Assembly: GCF_900100015.1 (NCBI RefSeq)
Contig: NZ_FNDD01000015.1
Coordinates: 1 to 64,000 of the forward strand
Reading direction: 5' to 3'
Length of the DNA stretch: 64,000 nucleotides
Source: Vibrio xiamenensis
GTDB lineage: Bacteria; Pseudomonadota; Gammaproteobacteria; Enterobacterales; Vibrionaceae
Position 1 is the stretch's first letter. Every line of letters begins with the position of its first letter. This document shows, one piece after another, positions 8,578 through 20,090 of the stretch. The notes beneath the pieces were generated by a model. The model worked only from the letters and a program-made list of their open reading frames with translations, was not told where the DNA came from and made no database searches. The translations under genes were made by a program, and so were the position numbers.

Positions 8578-11175
8578 TTACGCAGGCTCTTGGAAAATCA
8601 CCTGTTGCGCTTTCTCAACGTAATTACCCATCAAGTGGAAGTTCAAGTAACGGTAAGTATCTGCAGCCGTTGCATCAATTTGCTCTGCGTATTGCAAGTA
8701 CTCTTCTTTAGTCGGAATACGACCAAGAATCGCACCCACCGCAGAAAGCTCTGCTGAGGCCAAGAATACGTTCGCACCATTACCTAAACGGTTCGGGAAG
8801 TTACGCGTTGAAGTAGACATGACCGTCGACTTCTCAGCCACACGTGCTTGGTTACCCATACACAGTGAACATCCTGGTGTTTCAATACGTACCCCTGCAC
8901 GACCAAAGATGCCGTAGTAGCCTTCTTCAATCAGCTGGTCTTTATCCATCTTAGTTGGCGGAGCCACCCAAAGACGAGTTTCAAGCTGACCATTGTACTT
9001 ATCAAGCAACTTACCGGCAGCGCGGAAGTGGCCGATGTTGGTCATACATGAACCGATGAACACTTCATCAATCGCAGTACCTTGAACATCCGACAACAAA
9101 CGAGCGTCATCTGGATCGTTTGGCGCACAAAGAATTGGCTCATCAATTTCCGCCAAATCAATTTCGATAACGTGCGCGTATTCCGCGTCTTTGTCTGCTG
9201 ACATCAATTCTGGATTCGCCAGCCACTCTTCCATTGCTGTCACGCGGCGCTCGATGGTACGGCGATCGCCATAACCTTCAGAGATCATCCACTTAAGCAT
9301 GGTGATGTTAGAGTTTAGGTATTCAGAAATCGACTCTTTCGACAGTTTCACGGTACAGCCAGCAGCAGAGCGCTCAGCCGATGCATCAGAAAGCTCAAAC
9401 GCTTGCTCAACAGTTAAGTGCTCAAGACCTTCGATTTCTAGTACGCGACCAGAGAATTCGTTGATCTTACCGGCTTTCTCAACCGTTAACAGACCTTGCT
9501 TAATGCCGTAGTAAGGGATCGCGTGTACCAAATCACGTAGCGTGATACCCGGTTTCATCTTACCTTTAAAACGAACCAACACAGATTCAGGCATATCAAG
9601 TGGCATCACACCGGTTGCAGCAGCAAACGCCACCAAACCAGAACCTGCCGGGAAGGAAATACCCAGAGGGAAACGAGTATGCGAGTCACCACCAGTACCG
9701 ACAGTATCAGGTAGCAACATGCGGTTTAGCCACGAGTGAATGATACCGTCACCTGGGCGCAGTGATACGCCGCCGCGGTTCATGATGAAATCAGGCAGAG
9801 TGTGGTGAGTGTTGACGTCAACTGGTTTTGGATACGCCGAGGTATGACAAAACGACTGCATCACGAGATCGGCCGAGAAGCCAAGACACGCTAAATCTTT
9901 AAGCTCATCACGAGTCATAGGGCCAGTGGTATCTTGCGAACCAACGGTAGTCATTTTCGGTTCACAGTAAGTGCCTGGGCGAATACCTTCTACACCACAC
10001 GCTTTACCGACCATTTTCTGAGCCAGGGTAAAGCCTTTACCAGAATCAGCAACAGGAACCGGTTTAGAGAACACATCGCTTGGCGCAAGACCTAACGCTT
10101 CGCGCGCTTTGTCAGTCAGACCACGACCGATGATAAGAGGAATACGGCCACCGGCACGCACTTCATCAAGCAGAACATCGGTTTTCAGTTTGAATTCTGC
10201 CAACACTTCATCGGTGCCGTGAACGCAGACTTTGCCTTGGTATGGGTAGACATCAATCACATCACCCATGTTCATTTTCGAAACATCAAGTTCGATTGGC
10301 AAAGCGCCCGCATCTTCCATGGTGTTGTAGAAAATTGGCGCTATTTTGCCGCCAAGGACAAAACCACCAGCGCGTTTGTTTGGCACGAATGGAATGTCAT
10401 CGCCCATAAACCAAAGCACTGAGTTGGTTGCCGATTTACGTGATGAACCGGTACCAACAACGTCACCAACGTAAACCAATTGGTGGCCTTTCTCTTTTAG
10501 CGCTTCAATTTGTTTGATTGGACCAATGGTTCCTGGCTGATCCGGCTCAATGCCTTCACGCTCGTTTTTGAGCATGGCTAACGCATGCACTGGAATATCA
10601 GGGCGAGACCATGCATCAGGTGCTGGGGAGAGATCATCGGTGTTGGTTTCACCAGTAACTTTAAACACCGTCAGAGTGACTTTGTCATCCAGTTTTGGCT
10701 TTTTCAGGAACCATTCGGCATCTGCCCAAGATTGGAGAATGGTTTTAGCATATTCATTGCCATTTTTGGCTTTTTCTTCAACGTCGTAGAAAGCATCAAA
10801 CATCAATAGTGTATGAGACAGCGCTTTCACTGCGATAGGGGCAAGTTGCTCGTCTTCAAGCAAAGAAACTAGAGGTTCAATATTGTAACCGCCCTGCATG
10901 GTACCAAGCAGTTGGGCAGCTTTTTCGCGACTGACTAGAGGAGATTCGACTTCACCTTTCGCCACTGCAGTTAAAAAACCAGCTTTTACGTAAGCGGCTT
11001 CATCAACACCAGGTGGGATTCGGTTTTCCAGTAGGTCAAGAATAAATTCTTCTTCACCTTGAGGGGGATTTTTCAGAAGTTCAACCAGACCAGCAGTTTG
11101 TTCTGCATCTAGTGGTTTAGGGACGACTCCTTCGGCAGCACGCTCTGCGACGTGTTTACGGTAGGCTTCAAGCAC
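8578..11175 (-). CDS. acnB: Aconitate hydratase B
   Basis: TCA-cycle enzyme that interconverts citrate and isocitrate through a [4Fe-4S] cluster; apo-AcnB can also bind mRNA in E. coli. The 865 residues match the usual AcnB length and domain order: HEAT-like domain first (about 1-160), then the swivel domain ([19 protein letters not shown]), then the catalytic domains. The cluster cysteines are expected in [22 protein letters not shown] context, in [12 protein letters not shown] and in [14 protein letters not shown]. The start is GTG at 11175 behind GAGGAAAA. Its E. coli neighbours lpdA and yacL are also in this window but no longer adjacent. Confidence 0.97.
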   Translation of the reverse strand: MLEAYRKHVAERAAEGVVPKPLDAEQTAGLVELLKNPPQGEEEFILDLLENRIPPGVDEAAYVKAGFLTAVAKGEVESPLVSREKAAQLLGTMQGGYNIEPLVSLLEDEQLAPIAVKALSHTLLMFDAFYDVEEKAKNGNEYAKTILQSWADAEWFLKKPKLDDKVTLTVFKVTGETNTDDLSPAPDAWSRPDIPVHALAMLKNEREGIEPDQPGTIGPIKQIEALKEKGHQLVYVGDVVGTGSSRKSATNSVLWFMGDDIPFVPNKRAGGFVLGGKIAPIFYNTMEDAGALPIELDVSKMNMGDVIDVYPYQGKVCVHGTDEVLAEFKLKTDVLLDEVRAGGRIPLIIGRGLTDKAREALGLAPSDVFSKPVPVADSGKGFTLAQKMVGKACGVEGIRPGTYCEPKMTTVGSQDTTGPMTRDELKDLACLGFSADLVMQSFCHTSAYPKPVDVNTHHTLPDFIMNRGGVSLRPGDGIIHSWLNRMLLPDTVGTGGDSHTRFPLGISFPAGSGLVAFAAATGVMPLDMPESVLVRFKGKMKPGITLRDLVHAIPYYGIKQGLLTVEKAGKINEFSGRVLEIEGLEHLTVEQAFELSDASAERSAAGCTVKLSKESISEYLNSNITMLKWMISEGYGDRRTIERRVTAMEEWLANPELMSADKDAEYAHVIEIDLAEIDEPILCAPNDPDDARLLSDVQGTAIDEVFIGSCMTNIGHFRAAGKLLDKYNGQLETRLWVAPPTKMDKDQLIEEGYYGIFGRAGVRIETPGCSLCMGNQARVAEKSTVMSTSTRNFPNRLGNGANVFLASAELSAVGAILGRIPTKEEYLQYAEQIDATAADTYRYLNFHLMGNYVEKAQQVIFQEPA

Positions 11176-11428
11176 GACTTTTTCCTCTCATTGCGGTTCC
11201 TCCTGTATTTTTTTAAAAATGAGGAGTGAACATCCTTGGAAACTTGGCTCCCTTTCGCCTTTTTATCACTCATTTTTGACTGAGAAACAGCGCCAGAGAG
11301 GCCAAACTGTGGAACGGAGAATAGCAAATTTAACTAAAAATTAAAATCTCATCATTTTGACCAACATAGCAACTTGGGACAAAAATTGATGAATATGACT
11401 GTTTTATCCTATGTCTTGAACCAGTGCA

Positions 11429-13711
11429 CTATTTAAAGGTAGTACCTAAGATCAAGTACACAGAATTATATCCCTGCTCGGTATGACCATAACTGAGCAT
11501 AATCGGCCCAAGTGGCGAATCAATGCCGGTAAAAACCGAGCCTGCGACATACAAAGGCAACTCATCGAGATGCAAGTCTTGATCAGACCATACACCACCA
11601 TACTCCAACGACGCGCCGAGATAAAACGGCGATGTAAACAAGCCAAAATCATTATCAAACCAGCGATAACGATACACCAAACTGGTAAAGGCTTTGTTTT
11701 GACCAACCAAGCTATTACGCGGCACACCGGATAAATTTAAAAAACCACCAATTTCTTTAGGATCAATCGGTACCGTTTGGTTTTTATTGCTCACCAGTTC
11801 GATATCGGTATTCGCCATCAGAGTATGCCGCTCACTGGTAACCGCGCCGATAAATTTGGCCTGAAACTCATGCGAAGTATCAGAGCCCGACACGATATCC
11901 AACTGCAGTTGCTCGTCGTTAATCTTATCGTGCGAGGCCACGTACTCGAGGTTCAAATATGCACCGTGAGTTGGCAAACTGTAATTATCTAGCGAATCAA
12001 TTCGATAGTTAATAAACGCGCCAATGCTATGAAAGTTTATCTCACCATAAGCTGGCAAAGTTGAGAAATTACCAATTCCGTTGGTATAACGCGCACCAAT
12101 CTTAAGTTCTCGCCACAATGATGGCTGATAGCCCATCGCGATTTCGGCTCTCCAGCGCTTGTAATTGACCGGTAAAAAGTTATCAATGGCGTGCAAATTG
12201 GTATCACCATAGCCATCAACTGGCGCACTACGCTGCTCGTCTGAATATGAGACACCAAAGGTGGTAAACGCCTCTTCATGCGAGAAAAATGGCGAATACA
12301 GCTGCGCTTCAAGCAGCTTATCAGTCCCCATTTCAAGGTTGGTACGCAATTCGGCGCCATGCTGATTTAAGTCCGTGAAGTTGAGTGTCATGCCCAATGA
12401 ATATTGGCTTTCGGTATCAAAGTCATCTTCAAGGAAGAAACGAAAATTGAGGTAGTTTGGCCCCCAAGATTTTTCGTTCACATCGACGATCAAGGTATCT
12501 TCACCATCGATATCTTGGTAGCGATAGTTAATCAACTCAAAACGATCCAGTGCGTAGAGATCTTGCACTCGCTGCTCGAGATCTTCGGAATCATAAGTCT
12601 TGCCAGCTTCAAGGTTGAGTTTGTTCTGCAAAATACGATCGCTGTAGTGAGTTTTATTGTTGATCACTACTTTGTCGACTTTGGTCTGCGATCCATAGTG
12701 CAAAGACTTGCGCACTTCCTCTTTATGATCCACATAACGCTGATAATCCGCTTGCGACAGCGCTAACTTGGCCAACTGCTTTTTCATCGCCATGACCGCG
12801 CCGTAGCCTTTCACATACGCTTCGGGCATTTTCTGGAATTCGGTGGTTTCCATATCGCCGACTTCAGGGCGAATCAGATAATCGCTATCGGTCAGAGTAT
12901 CAGCTTGCTCTTTGGTGCTGCGACGCACCAGATAATTCGACAACTGCTCACCAACGGTAAACAGGGTTTTAAAATCGTCTTCGGTTTTGTAATCGGTACT
13001 GATATCAACAGCGATTACCACGTCGGCGCCCATTTTACGCGCAATGTCGACCGGCATATTGTTAATCACGCCGCCATCAACCAATAAGCGCCCATTAAGG
13101 TGGTATGGCGGCAAAGCGCCTGGCACCGACATACTCGCCATCATCGCATCGATAAGGTTTCCTTTGTCGAGCACCACAGGTTCTAGCTTGACGATATCGG
13201 TCGCCACCGAGCGATAGGGAATAGCAAGATCATCAAACGAGTTAAAACTCGGCAGGTTTCCCGAGGTTTCGCGCAAGATCTTTAACATCCCCTGACCTTG
13301 CACCAGGCCGCGATAAGCGCGAACCTCACCCCAACGCACACCAATGTCAGTGGTGAGCTGATATCTGTCTTCATACTCTTTGTCGCGAATGCGCCTATCA
13401 CTGCGACTGACTCGGTCACGATAGCCACTATTCCAATCGATGGAATAGATAAAAGCTTCGATTTCATCCGCGCTCATACCGGTGGCATACAATCCGCCAA
13501 AGAACGCTCCCATACTGGTTCCGGTAACGAAATCGACTGGAATGTGCAAATCTTCCAATGCTTTAAGTACACCGATATGGGCAGCGCCTTTCGCGCCGCC
13601 GCCAGCCAATACCACGGCGACTTTGGGCTGATGTTCAGGAACAGTAGGCAATGATTCGGCGTGCAAAGATGTGCTTAACGCCAATAACGACAAAATAAAA
13701 CCGTATCGCAC
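11429..13711 (-). CDS. Patatin-like phospholipase fused to POTRA and outer-membrane barrel (PlpD-like, type Vd)
   Basis: A 760-residue secreted protein. Order: signal peptide (about 1-18, ending LHAES), patatin domain (about 30-310), a POTRA-like segment (about 345-410, TKVDKVVINNKTHYSDRIL), then a bacterial surface antigen beta-barrel (about 425-760). The lipase dyad is intact: oxyanion motif GGGAKGAAH at 37-45, nucleophile Ser66 in GTSMG, and Asp212 in DGG. This resembles Pseudomonas PlpD, a type Vd autotransporter that exports its own patatin domain. It is the last minus-strand gene before acnB and has no obvious operon partner. Lipid substrate and release from the surface are unknown. Confidence 0.88.
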   Translation of the reverse strand: MRYGFILSLLALSTSLHAESLPTVPEHQPKVAVVLAGGGAKGAAHIGVLKALEDLHIPVDFVTGTSMGAFFGGLYATGMSADEIEAFIYSIDWNSGYRDRVSRSDRRIRDKEYEDRYQLTTDIGVRWGEVRAYRGLVQGQGMLKILRETSGNLPSFNSFDDLAIPYRSVATDIVKLEPVVLDKGNLIDAMMASMSVPGALPPYHLNGRLLVDGGVINNMPVDIARKMGADVVIAVDISTDYKTEDDFKTLFTVGEQLSNYLVRRSTKEQADTLTDSDYLIRPEVGDMETTEFQKMPEAYVKGYGAVMAMKKQLAKLALSQADYQRYVDHKEEVRKSLHYGSQTKVDKVVINNKTHYSDRILQNKLNLEAGKTYDSEDLEQRVQDLYALDRFELINYRYQDIDGEDTLIVDVNEKSWGPNYLNFRFFLEDDFDTESQYSLGMTLNFTDLNQHGAELRTNLEMGTDKLLEAQLYSPFFSHEEAFTTFGVSYSDEQRSAPVDGYGDTNLHAIDNFLPVNYKRWRAEIAMGYQPSLWRELKIGARYTNGIGNFSTLPAYGEINFHSIGAFINYRIDSLDNYSLPTHGAYLNLEYVASHDKINDEQLQLDIVSGSDTSHEFQAKFIGAVTSERHTLMANTDIELVSNKNQTVPIDPKEIGGFLNLSGVPRNSLVGQNKAFTSLVYRYRWFDNDFGLFTSPFYLGASLEYGGVWSDQDLHLDELPLYVAGSVFTGIDSPLGPIMLSYGHTEQGYNSVYLILGTTFK

Positions 13712-13750
13712 CTTGGAGTAGTATCCTTATTATGTTTGCTTTCAATAGCA

Positions 13751-13789
13751 ACTAAGCCATGAGCGCTATAGTGCACCACATGGCTTAGT
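13751..13789 (-). terminator. Hairpin after mrcB, without T-tract
   Basis: Arms ACTAAGCCATG (13751-13761) and CATGGCTTAGT (13779-13789) around a 17-nt loop. It lies between mrcB and the patatin gene. No T-run follows on the minus strand, so it may be a weak terminator or an RNA-stabilising hairpin. Confidence 0.4.
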
Positions 13790-13847
13790 GAAAATAACCT
13801 AATCGTCGTGACCACATGAGTATAAGTCACAACACTTGGTAGCGATT

Positions 13848-13904
13848 ACCGAGTAAATAACAGCTCACCAATTAAATAGCAGATCACCAAGTAAATAGGC
13901 GCTT
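13848..13904. repeat. Three tandem 19-bp units overlapping the mrcB 3' end
   Basis: Units at 13848-13866, 13867-13885 and 13886-13904 share the core ACC-(A/G)-A-(G/T)-TAAATA with scattered differences. The third unit encodes the last residues of PBP1b, and the stop codon (13884-13886) spans the unit 2/3 junction. It looks like a short minisatellite that grew by tandem duplication. Confidence 0.65.
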
Positions 13905-16247
13905 AATCCATTGAGCGGGTTGATCTTCGCACTGTTTTTTCAACTCGCCATCACGGTCCCAGACTGGCAGTTTTTGGCGATCATTACAATCCAGCTCTAA
14001 TCCACCTTGGCCATTGCTCGCAAAACCTAGCGTAGTAATACCTTTTGGCCAAGGCAATACCAATTTTTGTGGCACACGTTGACCTAAGTATTCGGCGTAG
14101 ATTCTCAGCGCGCCCGATGAACCAGTTAAATGCGTCGGTTTGTTATCATCGCGACCAACCCAAATCGTGGTCACTTCACGACCGTCGACACCGACAAACC
14201 AGCTATCACGAGTATCATTACTGGTACCGGTTTTCCCTGCCAGAGCCGCCCAGCTGAACTGGTTTTGCAAATAACGGCCAGTGCCTTCCAATACGCCACG
14301 TTTCATCGCATAAGTGGTTAACCACGCCGCTTGTTGATCGACCGCTTGGTTCACTTTTGGAATCGATTCAAACAGTACTTTTCCGTCTAGATCGATCACA
14401 GAGCGCAACGCTGATAAACGAGCTTTCTTACCTGAATTAGTCAGGGTTTGATACATTTGAGCGACCTGAATTGGCGTTAGGGTAAACGAGCCCAAGAACA
14501 TCGAAGGTACCGGACGAATCTCCTGCTCATCAACGCCAAGTTTGGTAAACGTGTTCACCACATTGGGAATACCCAGTTGCATGCCCAGCGCCACCGTCGG
14601 CACGTTAAGCGACTTAGCTAATCCTAAATACAGTGGCACATCGCCACGGTATTCACGGTCATAGTTGCGCGGCGTCCACAAATTGCCGTTGTTATCTTTT
14701 AGCGTCAATGGCTTATCGTGTAAGGTGGTCGCCAAATTATATTTATCCGGCTGCTCCAGCGCAGTTAAATACACAGCAGGTTTGGCGAGTGAACCAATCT
14801 GGCGGCTGGCATTCAATGCGCGGTTAAAGCCATCGTAGCCAGCTCGTTTACCACCGACCATTGCACGAATTTCACCGCTGTTACGATCTACCGCAATAGC
14901 CGCCGCTTCCAGATCGTCACCTGCGACTTTAGCCAGATCAGGGATCTTGCGTGCAATCGCCTGCTCGAGTTCGTTTTGCGACACCGGATCCAATGACGTA
15001 AATACGCGCAGGCCAACTTCTGACTGGAACGCATCGCCGACTTTCTCACTCAGTTCCGCTTTCAGCTGCTCGAAATAAGCGGGCTGGCGGCTGGCAATGC
15101 GTGGATTGTCTTGAATATCCAGCGGGCGACTGGCCGCCGCTTCGTATTGAGCAGGCGTTAAAATATCCTGCTGCATCATTAATTTAAGAACTAAATCGCG
15201 ACGCTCTTTGGCGCGCTCAGGATAGCGCACCGGATTATAGTAAGACGGGCCTTTGACCATACCCACCAACAGCGCTAATTGATCAATGCGCAGCTCTTCA
15301 ATCGGTTGTCCAAAGTATAAACGCGATGCCAGACCAAAACCGTGGATGGCTTCACCACGGCTTTGACCAAGGTACACTTCGTTCAAATAGCCTTCGAGAA
15401 TGCGATCTTTGCTGTACCGATAATCAATGATCAGCGCCATATACGCTTCGCGTAATTTACGCCAGATGGTGCGATCACTGGATAAAAAGATGTTTTTCGC
15501 CAACTGCTGAGTCAAGGTACTGCCACCTTGTACCGTGCGACCAGCCTTAATATTGGCAACAAATGCGCGCGCAATCGCCACCAGCGAAATCCCATCATGG
15601 CGGTAGAAATTGCGATCTTCCGTTGCCAGCAGCGCATCCACCATCACTTCAGGAAACTGATCGCGGCGCAGGAACAAACGCTGTTCATCTTGATTTTTTT
15701 CCAGCATGCCGAGCATTTTCGGCTCAATGCGCAAGTAACCAAGGTCGCCACTTTGCTCAAGCGATTGAATGCGCTGCAAGCCCGAGTCGTTGAAATACAA
15801 CATCACGTGACGATCCGGCTCCGGACCATCAGAAAATTCAAACGGACGACGAATCATCTCTATTTTGGTCGACGAAGAAGAATACTCGCCGGGATAATGT
15901 GGCTGCGCAACTTTACGGTAATTGAGCACATCCAGTTCATTGCGCACTTCTTTAAGCGAGATGTCATCGCCCGGCGCCAAATTGAGAATACGTGCGTAAA
16001 CTACCGTTGGTAAGTCAAACAGATGGCCTTCAAAGCGCTGTTTCACAATGCTGTCTAAGTAGATGCCTACAAAAATGAGAATCGCGATCATCACCAGCGC
16101 GACTTTCCAGCCAATACTCCACAGCACTTTTAACCAACTTCGGCGTGGGCCGCTTGAGTTAGCGCTGCTTTTTTTAGCAGATGCGTTGTTTTTTGCCGTC
16201 GGGCGGCGCTTCGTGCTCGGCTTTTTAGGCGTTTTATTATCGGTCAT
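13884..16247 (-). CDS. mrcB: Penicillin-binding protein 1B (bifunctional transglycosylase/transpeptidase)
   Basis: Class A PBP that polymerises and cross-links peptidoglycan. Basic cytosolic tail (1-40), one membrane span (about 47-64), a UB2H-like region (about 70-165), the GT51 domain with catalytic Glu210 in ATEDRNFYRH and GGSTLTQQLAKN, then the transpeptidase domain with nucleophile Ser486 (SLAK), SLN and KTGTS motifs. The length of 787 residues is normal. The start overlaps the hrpB stop by 4 bp (ATGA), indicating translational coupling. The C-terminus runs into a tandem-repeat tract. The UB2H region suggests activation by LpoB or a functional equivalent; no such gene is in this window. 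Confidence 0.96.
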   Translation of the reverse strand: MTDNKTPKKPSTKRRPTAKNNASAKKSSANSSGPRRSWLKVLWSIGWKVALVMIAILIFVGIYLDSIVKQRFEGHLFDLPTVVYARILNLAPGDDISLKEVRNELDVLNYRKVAQPHYPGEYSSSSTKIEMIRRPFEFSDGPEPDRHVMLYFNDSGLQRIQSLEQSGDLGYLRIEPKMLGMLEKNQDEQRLFLRRDQFPEVMVDALLATEDRNFYRHDGISLVAIARAFVANIKAGRTVQGGSTLTQQLAKNIFLSSDRTIWRKLREAYMALIIDYRYSKDRILEGYLNEVYLGQSRGEAIHGFGLASRLYFGQPIEELRIDQLALLVGMVKGPSYYNPVRYPERAKERRDLVLKLMMQQDILTPAQYEAAASRPLDIQDNPRIASRQPAYFEQLKAELSEKVGDAFQSEVGLRVFTSLDPVSQNELEQAIARKIPDLAKVAGDDLEAAAIAVDRNSGEIRAMVGGKRAGYDGFNRALNASRQIGSLAKPAVYLTALEQPDKYNLATTLHDKPLTLKDNNGNLWTPRNYDREYRGDVPLYLGLAKSLNVPTVALGMQLGIPNVVNTFTKLGVDEQEIRPVPSMFLGSFTLTPIQVAQMYQTLTNSGKKARLSALRSVIDLDGKVLFESIPKVNQAVDQQAAWLTTYAMKRGVLEGTGRYLQNQFSWAALAGKTGTSNDTRDSWFVGVDGREVTTIWVGRDDNKPTHLTGSSGALRIYAEYLGQRVPQKLVLPWPKGITTLGFASNGQGGLELDCNDRQKLPVWDRDGELKKQCEDQPAQWIKRLFTW

Positions 16248-18718
16248 GAATTTAGCTGTCGTTTGGTTTTAGTTGTTGCAACATGGGTTGCAGGATCATC
16301 AGGCCATACATGTTTGGGATAGCGCCCTTTCATCTCTTTCTGGACCTCTTTATATGCCCCCTGCCAAAAGGCGGCTAAATCTTGGGTCACTTGAAGCGGA
16401 CGCTGCGCCGGAGAAAGCAGTTCCATCACCACGTTAATTTTGCCATTGGCGACAGTCGGTGAGGTTTGTTCGCCAAACACTTCTTGCATGCGAACAGAAA
16501 GTACCGGATTTTTTCCCTGTTGATAGCGAATCGCTTTGCTGGTCCCTGTTGGTAATACGTAATGCGTAGGCAACCACTGATCGATTGATTGATTCAGAGG
16601 CCAACCTAAATAAGCCATTAAGGCTTGATAGACGTCGACTTTGTTGAGCAATTTTACCGAATGAACACCGATTAAATACGGTTCTAACCAATCGTCTAAT
16701 TTCTCAAGTAATGCCTCGTTTGTCAGTGGTGGCCAAGCTTCATCGGCCATCCACATCGCGCCGCAACGTGCGCGTTCAAGCAATCCTGCTGCTTGGGGTG
16801 TCCAATGTAATACTTCCAGACCATTTCGGCGAACATAACTAAGTAAAGCTTGCGTCATTTTTTCGCGTGGCGGGGAGGCAAGCGCTTGACGTTCGATGAC
16901 TAATTGACCCAGTTGCTTGCGCTGCTCAGCCACTAAACGGCCTCGCATATCGTCCCAGTCAACCCAATCGACGCGGCGAAATAGCGCAGGCATTTGCGAC
17001 TCGAGCGCCTTGATATCCAGCGCCGCAGCCATGAGAATTCGACTGGCTTCACGGCTATTGGTACTACGCATCAAATCCACCACAATTAAATACGCTTCAT
17101 TGGCGAGTGGCTCATGCTCATCCAACATAGCGCCGTGACCATTGGCCAGCCGATAAGTACTTGAGGAATGACTGCGGCGCTGAGCAATCCGATCAGGAAA
17201 AGCCGCGCACAGCAGCAAGGCAGCACTTTGACTACTAATGTCACTTACATGGTTGGTAATCGGGCATCCCATCTGCTGAGCCAACTGTTTATAGCGCTGG
17301 GCAACGCGTTTTTGCGCTTGATGTCGACCTTGTTCAAAACGATGTAGGCTTTGCAATACGTCAATTTGCTGCTTTTCGGGGTCTTCCAAGAGCGCCGCCA
17401 ATAGTGCCGCAGTTTGAGTCAGCTTGACATCTTGTTTGGCAAAACACAGCATTGCACCGATGCGCGGGTCCACTCCTAAGGCTTGCACTTGCTGGCCAGC
17501 GGGCGTCAGCATTAAGTTCTCATCCATCAAGCCCAGCGTTTGGAGCAGATCGCGTGATTGGGCCATCGCCGCCGCAGGTGGCACATCCAGCCAACACAAA
17601 TCGCTGACTTGCGAAGTGCCCCATTGCGCCAATTCCATCGCCAAAGACGATAAATCACTGCGTAATATTTCCGCCACCGGAACCTGAGCTTGCTGCTTAA
17701 GCTGAGCTTCGCTGTACAGGCGCACGCAAATTCCCGGCTCAATACGTCCAGCGCGACCAGCGCGTTGCTCAGCCGAAGATTGCGCAATACGTGTCTGCTC
17801 AAGTCGGCTAATGCCGCTACGTAAATCAAACCAAGCCTGACGTTCTAAACCGCTATCAACCACAATACGAATGCCTTCAATGGTGAGCGAGGTTTCGGCA
17901 ATGTTGGTTGCCAACACCACTTTGCGCCGACCACCAGCGGCAGGAGCAATTGCCTGCTGCTGCATCGCTGGGCTTAACTGACCATACAACGGACAGATAT
18001 CAACATCATTGGCGAGATCTTGCAGGCGCTGTTCAAGATTTTTGATCGCGGCAACGCCTGGCAAAAATGCCAAAATTGAACCGGATTCGCTGCCAAGCAG
18101 TGCGGTGATTTTACTCGCCATCACTGCAGTGAATGAATCATTGGCAGCCAAAGGCTGATAGCGAACTTCAACCGCAAATGCTCGACCATCGGACTCGATA
18201 TACGCGGCGCTGGGCAACATTTGCGCCAGCGCGTGCTGATCTAATGTTGCCGACATCACCACCAGCTTAAGATCCTCACGCAGCGCCTGTTGAATTTCCA
18301 AACACAGCGCCAACCCGGTATCCGCGTTTAAGCTGCGCTCGTGGTATTCATCAAACATCACCATCGCAACGCCGCTAAGCTCTGGGTCGCTTTGAATCAT
18401 GCGAGTTAGTACGCCTTCAGTGACGATTTCTAACCGAGTGTCACGGCTGGTTTTGGTTTCGCCGCGAACGCGAAAACCGACCGTTTTGCCGACCGGCTCT
18501 CCCAATTGCTTGGCCAAATAGTCGGCAATATTGCGCGCGGCCAGCCGACGCGGCTCCAGTACAATGATTTTGCCATCGAGCAAATTGGCTTGCAGTAAAC
18601 GCAATGGAAAACAGGTAGATTTGCCCGCACCTGGTGCAGCTTTGAGAATAATTTGTTGGTTATCGGACACCGCAGCTAACAATTGCGGCATCACTGTTTC
18701 AATCGGCAGTTGTGACAA
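16244..18718 (-). CDS. hrpB: ATP-dependent helicase HrpB
   Basis: DEAH-family putative RNA helicase of 824 residues. Walker A is [10 protein letters not shown] (about 26-35), motif II is DEYHERS, and motif VI is [12 protein letters not shown]. The HrpB-specific C-terminal domain follows. The N-terminus [14 protein letters not shown] aligns with E. coli HrpB, so I keep the TTG start at 18718, which has AAGG eight bases upstream. The next ATG would remove nine conserved residues. The stop overlaps mrcB by 4 bp. The cellular role of HrpB is poorly defined; an RNA substrate is assumed from the family. Confidence 0.94.
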   Translation of the reverse strand: MSQLPIETVMPQLLAAVSDNQQIILKAAPGAGKSTCFPLRLLQANLLDGKIIVLEPRRLAARNIADYLAKQLGEPVGKTVGFRVRGETKTSRDTRLEIVTEGVLTRMIQSDPELSGVAMVMFDEYHERSLNADTGLALCLEIQQALREDLKLVVMSATLDQHALAQMLPSAAYIESDGRAFAVEVRYQPLAANDSFTAVMASKITALLGSESGSILAFLPGVAAIKNLEQRLQDLANDVDICPLYGQLSPAMQQQAIAPAAGGRRKVVLATNIAETSLTIEGIRIVVDSGLERQAWFDLRSGISRLEQTRIAQSSAEQRAGRAGRIEPGICVRLYSEAQLKQQAQVPVAEILRSDLSSLAMELAQWGTSQVSDLCWLDVPPAAAMAQSRDLLQTLGLMDENLMLTPAGQQVQALGVDPRIGAMLCFAKQDVKLTQTAALLAALLEDPEKQQIDVLQSLHRFEQGRHQAQKRVAQRYKQLAQQMGCPITNHVSDISSQSAALLLCAAFPDRIAQRRSHSSSTYRLANGHGAMLDEHEPLANEAYLIVVDLMRSTNSREASRILMAAALDIKALESQMPALFRRVDWVDWDDMRGRLVAEQRKQLGQLVIERQALASPPREKMTQALLSYVRRNGLEVLHWTPQAAGLLERARCGAMWMADEAWPPLTNEALLEKLDDWLEPYLIGVHSVKLLNKVDVYQALMAYLGWPLNQSIDQWLPTHYVLPTGTSKAIRYQQGKNPVLSVRMQEVFGEQTSPTVANGKINVVMELLSPAQRPLQVTQDLAAFWQGAYKEVQKEMKGRYPKHVWPDDPATHVATTKTKRQLNS

Positions 18719-18774
18719 TACAGAAACCTTGTGGTGTAATGACGCTAGACATTGTACATAAAAACAGTAGAAAA

Positions 18775-19488
18775 ATGCACTTTGAACCCGCTCTCAAGCC
18801 CGCGACTTTAATCAAACGCTACAAACGCTTTCTTGCCGACATCACTTTACCAGACGGCTCACAGCGTACCATTCATTGTGCTAACACTGGCGCGATGACT
18901 GGCTGCGCGACGCCTGGCGATCGAATCTGGTACTCAACTTCCGATAATCCGAAGCGCAAATACCCTAATAGCTGGGAACTGGTCGAGACCACAAAAGGGC
19001 ACACCATTTGCATTAACACTGCGCGTGCCAATCCGCTGGCGGTAGAAGCGATCGAATCAGGTGCAATCAAAGAGTTGCAAGGCTATGATGAACTTCAAAC
19101 CGAAGTAAAGTATGGTAATGAAAATAGCCGTATTGATATATTGCTCAAATCAAGTACTCAGCCTAGCTGCTATATAGAGGTGAAAAGTGTCACCTTGTTG
19201 GATGATACACAACCCGGACAAGGTTACTTTCCCGATGCGGTCACCACGAGAGGACAAAAGCATTTAAGAGAACTGATGGAAATGGTGGGAAATGGAAGCA
19301 GATCGGTACTTTTGTTTGTTGTTTTACACTCAGGTATTGAAAAAGTCTCTCCAGCACACCATATAGACGCGAACTATTCAAAATTATTGAAACAAGCGCA
19401 AGGACAGGGAGTCGAGGTGCTTTGCTACAAAGCAGTTGTGACTGAAACGGGTATGACACTGTGTGAAGCAATTGAATTGTGTAACTGA
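18775..19488 (+). CDS. sfsA: Sugar fermentation stimulation protein SfsA
   Basis: A 237-residue protein with a PD-(D/E)XK nuclease-like core, seen in NSRIDILL and [10 protein letters not shown]. The start [22 protein letters not shown] matches E. coli SfsA, so I use the ATG at 18775 and not the upstream in-frame ATG at 18712, which overlaps hrpB. The motif [12 protein letters not shown] is also family-typical. SfsA has been described as a DNA-binding protein affecting maltose metabolism, but its biochemical activity is unclear. It is divergent from hrpB with only 56 bp between starts and lies upstream of dksA as in E. coli. Confidence 0.93.
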   Translation: MHFEPALKPATLIKRYKRFLADITLPDGSQRTIHCANTGAMTGCATPGDRIWYSTSDNPKRKYPNSWELVETTKGHTICINTARANPLAVEAIESGAIKELQGYDELQTEVKYGNENSRIDILLKSSTQPSCYIEVKSVTLLDDTQPGQGYFPDAVTTRGQKHLRELMEMVGNGSRSVLLFVVLHSGIEKVSPAHHIDANYSKLLKQAQGQGVEVLCYKAVVTETGMTLCEAIELCN

Positions 19489-19538
19489 CAAAAAATTGAT
19501 GTTGCCTTCACATTGACAATAACTTTACTAATCAGTGT

Positions 19539-19567
19539 TTGCCACCCCCTATTCTTTTTGCTATAGA
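19539..19567 (+). promoter_or_regulatory. Probable sigma-70 promoter of dksA
   Basis: TTGCCA (19539-19544) and TATAGA (19562-19567) are separated by 17 bp. A 16-bp perfect palindrome AACTGCTCGAGCAGTT (19583-19598) follows in the leader, and GTAGGAG lies just before the ATG. Confidence 0.6.
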
Positions 19568-19624
19568 TACCCGCCTCAAATTAACTGCTCGAGCAGTTGA
19601 CTAGGTGTTAGTAGGAGATGCTGC

Positions 19625-20071
19625 ATGCCAGAATCAAAGAAGAAAGCGCTAGGCATCCTAGCCATTGCTGGTGTTGAGCCATACCAGGAAAAAGCAGGTG
19701 AAGAGTACATGTCACCTGAGCAACTGGCTCACTTTAGAAAGATTTTAGAAGCTTGGCGCAACCAGCTAAGAGAAGAAGTCAACCGTACTGTGCACCACAT
19801 GCAAGACGAAGCGGCAAACTTCCCAGATCCGGTTGACCGTGCATCTCAAGAAGAAGAGTTCAGCTTAGAGCTACGTAACCGTGACCGTGAACGTCGTTTG
19901 ATCAAAAAGATCGAAAAGACTCTGACCAAAATCGAAGACGATGATTTCGGTTTCTGTGAGTCTTGTGGCGTTGAAATCGGTGTTCGTCGCCTAGAAGCGC
20001 GTCCAACAGCTGATCTATGTATCGACTGTAAAACGCTTGCTGAAATCAAAGAAAAGCAAATGCAAGGCTAA
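19625..20071 (+). CDS. dksA: RNA polymerase-binding transcription factor DksA
   Basis: Works with ppGpp in the RNA polymerase secondary channel to reset transcription during starvation. The 148 residues contain the coiled-coil tip acidic pair Asp68 and Asp71 (FPDPVD) and a four-cysteine zinc finger (Cys111, Cys114, Cys132, Cys135). The N-terminus [14 protein letters not shown] is family-typical. AGGAG precedes the ATG. It has its own promoter and is followed by a strong terminator ahead of gluQ, the same order as in E. coli. Confidence 0.97.
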   Translation: MPESKKKALGILAIAGVEPYQEKAGEEYMSPEQLAHFRKILEAWRNQLREEVNRTVHHMQDEAANFPDPVDRASQEEEFSLELRNRDRERRLIKKIEKTLTKIEDDDFGFCESCGVEIGVRRLEARPTADLCIDCKTLAEIKEKQMQG

Positions 20072-20090
20072 TCACTTGCATTGAGTATTT

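Noticed and set aside
11109..11327. 72-codon minus-strand frame overlapping the acnB start
   Set aside because: Could be read as a basic leader peptide (internal MSDKKAKGSQ), but it has a poor ribosome binding site and overlaps acnB out of frame. Conservation would be needed to accept it.
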